A model generated the notes under the pieces. It saw only the letters and a program-made list of their open reading frames with translations. It was not told the origin of the DNA and did no database searches. From DATCIH01 sp036507955 (lineage in GTDB: Bacteria; Bacillota; Clostridia; Clostridiales; Clostridiaceae): a stretch of DNA of 9,817 nt. This document shows, piece after piece, positions 1 to 5,651 of the stretch (positions within the stretch are counted from its first letter, which is position 1; each line of letters begins with the position of its first letter). The DNA lies in NCBI GenBank assembly GCA_036507955.1, contig DATCIH010000096.1:1-9817 (forward strand), read 5' to 3'. The translations under genes were made by a program, and so were the position numbers.

Positions 1-1
1 T

Positions 2-313
2 AAAGCCACACCAAATAGTATTATCATAATGAATGAAATCTTTACTTCCACAACATTGAAAGATGCTATTTATCTGGGCAAAAAAATAATGGTAAAATTG
101 GATTTGTTATGTGTTTGCGTAACATTCGTAGATGAATTATCTTCTCTAACCGGGAAAACCGTAAGCCTGGTCAGCACTATCGTTCCCGATAACCCTCAAT
201 TACGAACATATAAAATTGTAAGAAGACCTACTGATGGACACTCATACGCAATAACAATTGCCGAGAAGTACAAGCTTACATATGATTGCATAAAGGAGAG
301 AATAAAATTATGA
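2..313 (+). CDS. MutS-type ATPase, C-terminal part (partial, 5' end outside window)
   Basis: The frame is open to the left window edge, so this is only the last ~103 residues; the ATG at 29 is internal and not the start. Seen: a Walker B strand SIIIMNEIF followed by TSTT, the signature region of the MutS ATPase domain (domain V; usual form hhhLDEIGRGTS), then a beta strand VCVTFVDEL where MutS normally has a 'TH' before the following residues, and the closing part with YKIVRRPTDGHSYA. Two departures from canonical MutS are visible: Asn replaces Asp in Walker B, and the His of the TH switch is replaced (TFVDEL). Its TGA overlaps the ATG of the next MutS-type gene (ATGA at 310-313), so the two are translationally coupled and probably form a heterodimer (inference). 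The substrate is unknown; classical mismatch repair is not shown by this fragment. Confidence 0.85.
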   Translation, partial: KATPNSIIIMNEIFTSTTLKDAIYLGKKIMVKLDLLCVCVTFVDELSSLTGKTVSLVSTIVPDNPQLRTYKIVRRPTDGHSYAITIAEKYKLTYDCIKERIKL

Positions 314-1809
314 AAGCTTTTCTTATGTATAAAGATCATGATTTTGACTTGCAGCTTAAATTACCGTGGAATGAGCAAACATTAATACAGGATTTAGAAT
401 TAAATACGCTGATAAATGCCATGGCGCTTAGTGATGAATTTTTATTTGACGTATCAAAGAAAGCTATTTTGTCCAGTTTAAAAGATCTTGACACAATATT
501 ATACCGCCAAGATATTCTAAAGGATTGCCTAAAGAATCCTTCCATTATAAGGGATATATTCGATATTGCATTAAAATCTATAAAAAGCGAAAGAGATCAC
601 TATTGGGGCTTGTTCAAAGATTATCCCTCTACAATATTGAATCACTCGCTAGAAGTGTTGCCAATGTTTGTTGGTATGCTTAAAAAGCTAAAAGATATTG
701 CTGATGATAATGAAGATAAATTTGAGTCAGAAGGCTTTATAGCATTTTTTTCAATGATCAGGAAAGAACTTAATGATGAATACTTTGCAAGTGTTGAGGA
801 ACATCTACAAGAACTGAAATCACATAATGAAGTTTTGATTAGTGCTAACTTAGGAAGTGGGAATAAAGGTGCCAATTATATACTTCGCAAGCCACCAGAA
901 GATAGGCGAAATTGGATTAAGAAAGTTTTTGACACAAAGCCACCCTGTTACACCTTTTATATTGCTGATCGTGATGATAATGGAGCTAGAGATCTGTCAG
1001 AGTTAAAAGACATGGGGATCAACCATATTGCGAGTGCACTCGCTCAATCTGCAGATCATATTCTCAGTTTTTTTAACACTCTACGGAATGAATTGGCATT
1101 TTATATTGGTAATTTGAATTTACATACACAACTTTCTAAAAATGGTGAGCCTATATCTTTTCCCACTCCCTTGCCACTAGGTGAGCTCAAGTCATCTTTT
1201 AATGGATTGTACGATATCTGTCTTGCTTTAACCTTGGGAAAAAGGATTGTAGGCTCCAATGTGAATGCTGATAAAAAAGAACTTATTATAATCACAGGTG
1301 CTAACCAAGGCGGAAAATCCACTTTTCTGCGAAGTATAGGTTTATCCCAATTAATGATGCAATGTGGAATGTTTGTGCCAGCTGAGTCTTACTGTTCCAA
1401 TGTATGTAATGGACTTTTCACCCATTACAAACGGGAAGAAGACAATACCATGAATAGCGGTAAACTCGATGAAGAACTTAGCAGAATGAGCTACATCGTA
1501 GACAATATTACTCCAAATTGTATGCTACTATTTAACGAATCATTTGCCTCAACAAACGAAAGGGAAGGCTCTGGTATTGCAAATCAAATAACTTGCGCAT
1601 TACTAGAAAAACATATCAAGGTTTTCTGCGTCACTCATTTATATGAATTAGCACATGGCTTTTATAATAAAAACATGGAAAATGCTATATTTTTACGGGC
1701 TGAAAGACAAACTGATGGGGAACGAACATTTAAAATAATTGAAGGTGAGCCATTGGAAACTAGCTATGGACAAGATCTGTATGACAAGGTATTTGTAAAT
1801 GATAATTAA
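310..1809 (+). CDS. MutS-type ATPase without mismatch-recognition domain, 499 aa
   Basis: The start is ATG 310: AAGGAG sits about 12 nt upstream and the ATG overlaps the preceding stop. A start at 286 would put the RBS inside the coding region. Residues 1 to ~300 are mostly helical and resemble the lever/clamp part of MutS; there is no N-terminal mismatch-binding domain with its Phe-x-Glu motif, and the length is far below the ~850 aa of MutS1. The ATPase domain follows: Walker A GANQGGKST at residues 330-338 (K336, S337), then Walker B MLLFNES with N409 and E410, an ST-rich signature, and VTHLYEL with the intact switch His. Asn replaces the usual Walker B Asp, as in the upstream partner. Known: MutS-family ATPases dimerise with composite ATP sites. 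Inferred: this is the second subunit of a heterodimer of a MutS-like family distinct from MutS1 and MutS2 (no Smr domain). The pathway is unknown. Confidence 0.85.
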   Translation: MKAFLMYKDHDFDLQLKLPWNEQTLIQDLELNTLINAMALSDEFLFDVSKKAILSSLKDLDTILYRQDILKDCLKNPSIIRDIFDIALKSIKSERDHYWGLFKDYPSTILNHSLEVLPMFVGMLKKLKDIADDNEDKFESEGFIAFFSMIRKELNDEYFASVEEHLQELKSHNEVLISANLGSGNKGANYILRKPPEDRRNWIKKVFDTKPPCYTFYIADRDDNGARDLSELKDMGINHIASALAQSADHILSFFNTLRNELAFYIGNLNLHTQLSKNGEPISFPTPLPLGELKSSFNGLYDICLALTLGKRIVGSNVNADKKELIIITGANQGGKSTFLRSIGLSQLMMQCGMFVPAESYCSNVCNGLFTHYKREEDNTMNSGKLDEELSRMSYIVDNITPNCMLLFNESFASTNEREGSGIANQITCALLEKHIKVFCVTHLYELAHGFYNKNMENAIFLRAERQTDGERTFKIIEGEPLETSYGQDLYDKVFVNDN

Positions 1810-1827
1810 TTTCAGATAAAACCTTTG

Positions 1828-1870
1828 ATATTTAAATGAACTGGTATAATACACCAGTTCATTTAAATAT
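1828..1870. terminator. Perfect 18-bp hairpin between convergent genes, bidirectional terminator
   Basis: The arms at 1828-1845 and 1853-1870 are exact reverse complements, with a 7-nt loop. The stem has a GC-containing core (AACTGGT/ACCAGTT) flanked by A- and T-rich arms, so transcripts from either strand end in a U-rich arm. It lies between the convergent MutS-type gene (+) and the DUF190 gene (-). Confidence 0.75.
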
Positions 1871-1886
1871 ATATTGATAAATCAAA

Positions 1887-2219
1887 TTATTCCTTGCCAT
1901 ATTTTATAACATTAACATCCTCAGTTATAACCAATCCTTCGTTTACCATTTCTTTTACTATTGAGATTGCTTTCTCAATCTTTTCATCCACATCAATCAC
2001 CTCAATTATGATAGGAAGACTTGAACTTAAATCAAGTATTTTCATGTCGTGTATTGTTTTAGATTTACCATAACTCTCGAGTCCTCTTGTAACTGTTACT
2101 CCTGCCATACCAATCTTCTTTAACTCTATAACTAATGCATGATATAAATTATGTCCCTTATATCTTGAATCTTCACTAAGAAAGATTTTTAAAATTTTAC
2201 ATTTATCACTGGTTTTCAT
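1887..2219 (-). CDS. DUF190 family protein (PII-like), last gene of fluoride operon
   Basis: A 110-residue protein with the DUF190 (COG1993) layout: an opening strand with LKIFLSEDSRYKGHNLY, then ALVIELKKIGMAGVTVTRGLESYG, a strand with LPIIIEVIDVDEKIEKA, and a C-terminal VTEDVNVIKYG. The length is typical of the family. DUF190 proteins fold like PII signalling proteins and are often encoded beside crcB; their ligand and target are not settled. The start is supported by an AGGAGGA site just upstream. The gene follows the second channel gene by 18 bp, so it is transcribed under the same fluoride riboswitch. It could modulate the channel pair, but that is inference. The first ~10 residues are polar, with no signal peptide, so it is cytoplasmic. 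Confidence 0.9.
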   Translation of the reverse strand: MKTSDKCKILKIFLSEDSRYKGHNLYHALVIELKKIGMAGVTVTRGLESYGKSKTIHDMKILDLSSSLPIIIEVIDVDEKIEKAISIVKEMVNEGLVITEDVNVIKYGKE

Positions 2220-2237
2220 TTTTATCCTCCTATTTTT

Positions 2238-2591
2238 TTATAAGCTACCTATTTTACTTCCCAAAGCAAATCCTACTGTCCCTAGTATTAATGAACATAA
2301 AATATATATAAAGGCATTCAATTTTTCTCTTTCTTGAAACAGATTAAATCCCTCATACATAAAGGTAGAAAAGGTTGTATATGCACCTAAAAAGCCATCT
2401 CCTATTAACAACATCATATCACTACTCAGTCCAATTGTACTAGCAATACCTAACAATATTGCACCAGTAACATTGATTATAAAAGTTCCTATTGGAAAAG
2501 TGGTATTTGATCTTTCACTTATAAATTTGCCAAGGATATATCGGAACAAACTTCCAGATGCTCCGCCAACTGCAACTAACACAAATGTCAT
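2238..2591 (-). CDS. crcB: Fluoride channel subunit Fluc/CrcB (second copy, 117 aa)
   Basis: A small four-helix membrane protein of standard Fluc length. It acts in the cytoplasmic membrane as a passive F- channel that drains fluoride accumulated after HF entry. Seen: GGASGSLFRY at residues 9-18, the pore-region Asn at 40 (IINVTGA), and the phenylalanine-box motif TTFSTF at 72-77 with both Phe (F74, F77). Known: Fluc channels are antiparallel dimers, and species with two adjacent genes often make heterodimers. It lies 11 bp downstream of the first copy with its own GGGGGT ribosome site. The two copies differ in length, tail and phenylalanine box, so they look like two specialised subunits rather than a recent duplication. 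Confidence 0.95.
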   Translation of the reverse strand: MTFVLVAVGGASGSLFRYILGKFISERSNTTFPIGTFIINVTGAILLGIASTIGLSSDMMLLIGDGFLGAYTTFSTFMYEGFNLFQEREKLNAFIYILCSLILGTVGFALGSKIGSL

Positions 2592-2602
2592 TTAATTACC
2601 CC

Positions 2603-3037
2603 CTATGCATCTTCTGATTTCACATCGTCGTCAGAATTATTTTGTTTATCTATAAATTTTGTAATTACCTCTCTTGCAATTATCACTCCAAAATATGCTG
2701 CTGCAAGCCCTAGCATTGCTGAAAACCCTATATAAGATATAGCAGAATAGTAGTCGCCCTGCTTCATAATATTTACTGTTTCTTTACATAAGGTAGAAAA
2801 AGTTGTGTATGCTCCCAAAAATCCAGTTGCAATCCCCAATCTTATATCGGTATCAAACTCAAGAACTTCAAAGGCAATGGTTAGTATAAGTGCTAATATA
2901 AAACTACCTGAAACATTAATTAATAATGTACTTATGGGTATAACTTCTTTATAATGATAAATTGGTATATGCTCTATAACGTATCTTAATATAGCGCCTA
3001 ACATACCACCCATAGCTATAAATATATATTTTTTCAT
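2603..3037 (-). CDS. crcB: Fluoride channel subunit Fluc/CrcB (first copy, 144 aa, acidic tail)
   Basis: This is the first gene behind the fluoride riboswitch and encodes a four-helix Fluc subunit of the cytoplasmic membrane. Seen: MGGMLGAILRY at residues 9-19, N41 in LLINVSGS, and GAYTTFSTL around residues 75-83, in which the second Phe of the phenylalanine box is Leu83. A hydrophilic tail of about 20 residues (KQNNSDDDVKSEDA) extends it beyond the usual ~120 aa. The RBS (AGAGGAA) is about 12 nt from the ATG, a rather long spacing. The leader between the riboswitch terminator and the start is about 70 nt. The Phe-to-Leu change suggests that one of the two pores of a heterodimer may be weakened (inference). 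Membrane topology cannot be decided by eye. Confidence 0.95.
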   Translation of the reverse strand: MKKYIFIAMGGMLGAILRYVIEHIPIYHYKEVIPISTLLINVSGSFILALILTIAFEVLEFDTDIRLGIATGFLGAYTTFSTLCKETVNIMKQGDYYSAISYIGFSAMLGLAAAYFGVIIAREVITKFIDKQNNSDDDVKSEDA

Positions 3038-3098
3038 ATATTCTATCGCTTCCTCTAAATTATATTTACTATTTTAATGATATAATAACTCATTTAAT

Positions 3099-3149
3099 AA
3101 AAAATAAAAGACTCCTACAAAAACTTAATGAAAAGTATTTGTAGGAGTC
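3099..3149 (-). terminator. Expression-platform terminator of the fluoride riboswitch
   Basis: Twelve-base arms at 3110-3121 and 3138-3149 are exactly complementary, with a 16-nt loop. Read on the - strand, the stem is followed by an 11-nt run that is all T except for one A (3099-3109). The 5' arm of the stem (GACTCCTAC) is also the 3' end of the conserved aptamer, so ligand binding and termination compete for the same bases. Confidence 0.9.
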
Positions 3150-3190
3150 ATTAGCTACTTAGCAATTAAAGGCGAACTCCATCGCTTAAA
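3110..3190 (-). promoter_or_regulatory. Fluoride riboswitch (crcB motif RNA)
   Basis: Read on the - strand, the two conserved blocks of the crcB motif are present in order: GCGATGGAGTTCGCC (3171-3185) and GCTAATGACTCCTAC (3141-3155), joined by an A/T-rich linker. They match the Firmicutes form of the motif closely. The aptamer is followed by a perfect terminator hairpin, so this is a transcriptional ON switch: fluoride stabilises the aptamer pseudoknot and lets RNA polymerase read into crcB-crcB-DUF190. Position, strand and downstream genes all agree. Confidence 0.96.
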
Positions 3191-3201
3191 AATATAATTA
3201 T

Positions 3202-3230
3202 ATTTTATCATATTTAATTATAGATATCAA
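3202..3230 (-). promoter_or_regulatory. Sigma-A promoter of the fluoride operon
   Basis: On the - strand, TTGATA (3225-3230) and TAAAAT (3202-3207) are separated by 17 bp. The predicted start of transcription lies about 7 nt further on, just before the riboswitch aptamer, which is the expected arrangement. Confidence 0.75.
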
Positions 3231-3269
3231 TATTAGTTTTTCTTAAAAATTGCTATAATGCAATAGTAA

Positions 3270-3298
3270 TTGAATTCGTATAAATTTTATAGTATAAT
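3270..3298 (+). promoter_or_regulatory. Sigma-A promoter of nhaA
   Basis: TTGAAT (3270-3275) and a perfect TATAAT (3293-3298) are separated by 17 bp. The start of transcription should be near 3305, giving an untranslated leader of about 230 nt before the nhaA GTG. It is divergent from the fluoride promoter, with 39 bp between the two -35 boxes. Confidence 0.8.
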
Positions 3299-3304
3299 AT
3301 TTAC

Positions 3305-3535
3305 ATAATATTTTTATCGGTTGGACAAACTAAAGTTTAGTTTGATTCCGAGACTTTTGTTTCTAGGGTGGGGAACGCTTAATAGGGTTCTCTTCCCTTT
3401 TTATTTTTTGATTACCACTTGCCGCTGGGATGGGCAGTTATCATTTCAGACATTCAAAGAGAAGGAAAATGGAAACTATTTAGTGAAGGTTGATTAAGTC
3501 AATAGCGACAAATATAGAATTTAAGGAGACTAAAA
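3305..3535 (+). promoter_or_regulatory. Structured nhaA leader RNA, candidate attenuator or unrecognised riboswitch
   Basis: A ~230-nt leader with three successive hairpins: a strong one with arms CAAACTAAA/TTTAGTTTG (3326-3344), extendable outward by GGA/TCC; a small GAGAC-TTTT-GTTTC (3350-3363); and the terminator at 3366-3409. After it comes a G-rich stretch (3419-3438) with TGCC/GGCA pairing, then the nhaA ribosome site AAGGAG (3523-3528). A terminator in front of an ion transporter gene argues for ligand-controlled readthrough. It does not match the fluoride motif. Li+ (nhaA-I, nhaA-II) and Na+ (DUF1646) riboswitches are known in front of such genes, but I cannot match this sequence to them from memory. 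I see no convincing antiterminator; only a 4-bp TTCC/GGAA alternative is visible. Confidence 0.55.
3366..3409 (+). terminator. Intrinsic terminator inside the nhaA leader
   Basis: Arms GGGTGGGGAAC (3366-3376) and GTTCTCTTCCC (3387-3397) pair over 11 positions with one T-T mismatch and two G-T wobbles, around a 10-nt loop. The T tract at 3398-3409 (one A) follows at once. It lies more than 120 nt before the gene, so it must be bypassed for nhaA to be expressed from the mapped promoter. Confidence 0.8.
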
Positions 3536-4720
3536 GTGAGAAAAAAGGCAATAAAAGTACTGAATTTTTTGCAAGAATTTTCAATCCCTCTAATTATAGG
3601 AGTAATTATAGCTTTAATCTGGGTTAATTTATCACCGGAAAGTTACCATTATTTCGTTCACAATAAAATCTTGGGCAATTTAACACTACACTTTTTCGCA
3701 AATGATATCTTTATGGTATTCTTTTTTGCAATAGCTACGGTGGAGATTACCCAAAGTTTACTGCCAGGTGGGGATTTAAACCCAATTAAAAGGGCAATAA
3801 ACCCAATAATGGCTACACTAGGGGGAGTCCTAGGCCCAGTAGCAGTGTATCTAGTACTTAATCATTTATTTGGCAGCTCTAAATTCATTCGAGGATGGGG
3901 TATTCCTACGGCGACAGATATCGCTTTAGCGTGGCTAGTCGCTAGACGAGTTTTTGGAAATTATCATTCTGCTGTTTCCTTTTTACTATTATTAGCTATT
4001 TTGGACGATGGTATCGGCCTTTTAATAATTGCAATATTTTATCCAGACCCAGTAAACCCTGTAGTTCCAATATGGTTATTGCTTACTCTAGCTGGAATGT
4101 TAGTCGCCTTCCTCTTTAAAAAATACAAGGTAAAAAGCTATTGGCCATATATTATCTTTGGTGGAATATTGAGTTGGATAGGTCTTTATTTAACACATAT
4201 TCATGCAGCCTTAGCCTTAGTCTTTATTATCCCATTTCTACCGCATCCTACCAAGGAAAGGTCACATTTATATGAGGATGATGGTAATGCTCACTCTACC
4301 TTAAGAGCATTTGAAAAGGATTGGAAGGTATTTGTAGATTTTGGGCTCTTAATGTTTGGGTTAACTAATGCTGGTGTTGAGTTCTCAGAGATTAGTACAG
4401 TTACATGGTTAATTTTATTAGCCTTAGTAATTGGAAAAACATCTGGTATATTTATTATGGGTTGGCTTGCCACTTTGCTTGGATTCCCTTTACCTGAAGG
4501 GATGAAATATAAAGAACTTTTTGTTGTTGGATTAGTGGCATCTATGGGTCTTACTGTCGCACTTTTTGTTGCGGGAGTGGCATTTACCGATTTAGGTATT
4601 CAAGGAGGAGCTAAAATGGGGGCACTATTTAGTGCAGGATCAGTTATAATCTCTCTTATAGCTGGTAATCTATTGGGAATCAAAAGAGAAACTGTTAAAC
4701 AAAAAATTAAGAAAAAGTGA
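3536..4720 (+). CDS. nhaA: Na+/H+ antiporter NhaA
   Basis: Encodes a 394-residue, multi-helix inner-membrane protein of NhaA length. NhaA exchanges about two external H+ for one internal Na+ (or Li+) and controls pH and sodium. Seen: the TATDIAL motif with D128 (E. coli D133), the ion-binding pair ILDDG with D157 and D158 (E. coli D163/D164), FGLTNAGV before helix IX-X, and K301 in VIGKTSGI (E. coli K300). All functional residues are therefore present. The start is GTG at 3536, supported by AAGGAG eight bases upstream; no better in-frame start has an RBS. The C-terminus is a short lysine-rich tail. The gene is monocistronic, divergent from the fluoride operon and preceded by a terminator-containing leader. 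nhaA-type genes are also seen among fluoride-stress genes, so the neighbourhood may be functional. Confidence 0.96.
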   Translation: MRKKAIKVLNFLQEFSIPLIIGVIIALIWVNLSPESYHYFVHNKILGNLTLHFFANDIFMVFFFAIATVEITQSLLPGGDLNPIKRAINPIMATLGGVLGPVAVYLVLNHLFGSSKFIRGWGIPTATDIALAWLVARRVFGNYHSAVSFLLLLAILDDGIGLLIIAIFYPDPVNPVVPIWLLLTLAGMLVAFLFKKYKVKSYWPYIIFGGILSWIGLYLTHIHAALALVFIIPFLPHPTKERSHLYEDDGNAHSTLRAFEKDWKVFVDFGLLMFGLTNAGVEFSEISTVTWLILLALVIGKTSGIFIMGWLATLLGFPLPEGMKYKELFVVGLVASMGLTVALFVAGVAFTDLGIQGGAKMGALFSAGSVIISLIAGNLLGIKRETVKQKIKKK

Positions 4721-4830
4721 GACGTTCGCAGGTAAAAGCATGAATGGTTTTAAGTCTAGAATAATTTGAAACGCAGCTTTCTTTGCTCTGTATACAATCT
4801 ATGTATAACCATTTATAAATTAGGTGCATT

Positions 4831-4867
4831 TGAACTAGATTATACTAATGTAATATAATCTAGTTCA
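4831..4867. repeat. Perfect 14-bp inverted repeat, terminator or operator downstream of nhaA
   Basis: The arms TGAACTAGATTATA (4831-4844) and TATAATCTAGTTCA (4854-4867) are exact reverse complements around a 9-nt loop. No clear T tract follows on either strand, so it could be a weak terminator for nhaA or a protein-binding site in front of the HTH gene. The outer TGAACT/AGTTCA is shared with the hairpin at 1828-1870. Confidence 0.55.
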
Positions 4868-4983
4868 CTTAATTATAATAAAACTCGATTATTTATAAAC
4901 TACTATATATAATAACTTGAAGGCTTATTTCAGATGTGCAAAACTTACTCAATATAATTTATTTCAAAGAAGGGAAGATAACT

Positions 4984-5184
4984 ATGACAAACACAGACCT
5001 TAACAAAACTGAAATTATGACAGTCAATGAAGTAGCTGCATATTTAAAGATTAGTGAAGTAACTACTTATAAACTAGTACAAGAAGGTAAAATCCCTGCT
5101 TTTAAAATTGGACGACATTGGAGAGTAAAGAGGATTGACCTTGGAGAATTCATAGAAAAGTTGAAGCGTGGGGAGATATTATAA
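4984..5184 (+). CDS. Excisionase-type helix-turn-helix DNA-binding protein, 66 aa
   Basis: A tiny protein that is almost entirely one winged MerR-like/excisionase HTH (HTH_17 type): IMTVNEVAAYLKISEVTTYKLVQEGKIPAFKIGRHWRV..DLGEFI, with the usual KI-GR-WR wing at about residues 39-48. The start at 4984 is chosen because AAGGGA lies about 9 nt upstream; the longer frame from 4936 would begin in a poorly supported region. It has no recombinase or integrase next to it, so it need not be an excisionase. In Firmicutes such stand-alone proteins are often small transcription regulators. The target is unknown; the inverted repeat at 4831-4867 and the palindrome at 5324-5339 flank it and are possible sites (inference). 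Confidence 0.85.
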   Translation: MTNTDLNKTEIMTVNEVAAYLKISEVTTYKLVQEGKIPAFKIGRHWRVKRIDLGEFIEKLKRGEIL

Positions 5185-5651
5185 TTGATTTTCCCAATAG
5201 TAAATGACAAATATGAAATAAGATGAATGAATATAAATGTATCTTTCTCATTATTAAAATTATGAACACTATATTTATTCAAGTTTTTTCACGTTCAGTC
5301 AAATATAAAATATAGTATGTAATTTAAAATGCATTTTAATTAGTACTCTATCACTAGACTCATTTTTACTCTTTTGCAACATTAATCAGATTTTCAATTT
5401 GTACTTTTATGACAAGTAAAGTTGATATATCAGGGTATTGCATTACAATGATAATTATTAATATACTGCTTAGAGTGATTTATTTATGACATAGTTTTAT
5501 TAAAAAGATTAAAACATAAATATCAATTATTTTCCGTGTACGCTTCTTTTGTAAGTGGGCTTGATTTTTATGTTGCTTTATATTAAAAATATCAAATAAA
5601 TATTCGTAAAGATGCTTTTGTAAAGAGTTCTTTAACAGATGGGAGATTAAC
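5185..5651. other. AT-rich intergenic region before rnjA
   Basis: A stretch of 467 bp without a supported gene. It holds a 16-bp perfect palindrome TTAAAATGCATTTTAA (5324-5339), a candidate promoter at 5422-5449, and otherwise AT-rich sequence with no RNA fold that I recognise. The 30-codon frame starting at 5223 lacks a ribosome site and was not called. Confidence 0.6.
5422..5449 (+). promoter_or_regulatory. Candidate sigma-A promoter of rnjA
   Basis: TTGATA (5422-5427) and TACAAT (5444-5449) are 16 bp apart. This would give a leader of nearly 200 nt before the RNase J start. Moderately supported; other AT-rich hexamers nearby could serve. Confidence 0.45.

Noticed and set aside
286..309. 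Upstream ATG at 286 as the start of the second MutS-type gene
   Set aside because: It has no ribosome site and would bury the clear AAGGAG; ATG 310 overlaps the preceding stop in the usual coupled manner.
3364..3378. Resemblance of TAGGGTGGGGAACGC to the T-box antiterminator element (AGGGTGGNACCGCG)
   Set aside because: The leader is too short for a T-box Stem I, no AGTA loop or specifier is present, and nhaA is not an amino-acid gene. The likeness is partial and lies in the terminator arm.
3469..3483. Five-codon leader peptide frame (MET I stop) with AAGGA in front
   Set aside because: It lies after the terminator, encodes no codon run that could act in attenuation, and is too short to support.
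4936..4983. N-terminal extension of the HTH protein from 4936
   Set aside because: The extra 16 residues are unrelated to the HTH family and lack an RBS, while the ATG at 4984 has one.
5223..5315. Thirty-codon frame after the HTH gene
   Set aside because: No ribosome site and AT-driven composition; not supported as a gene.
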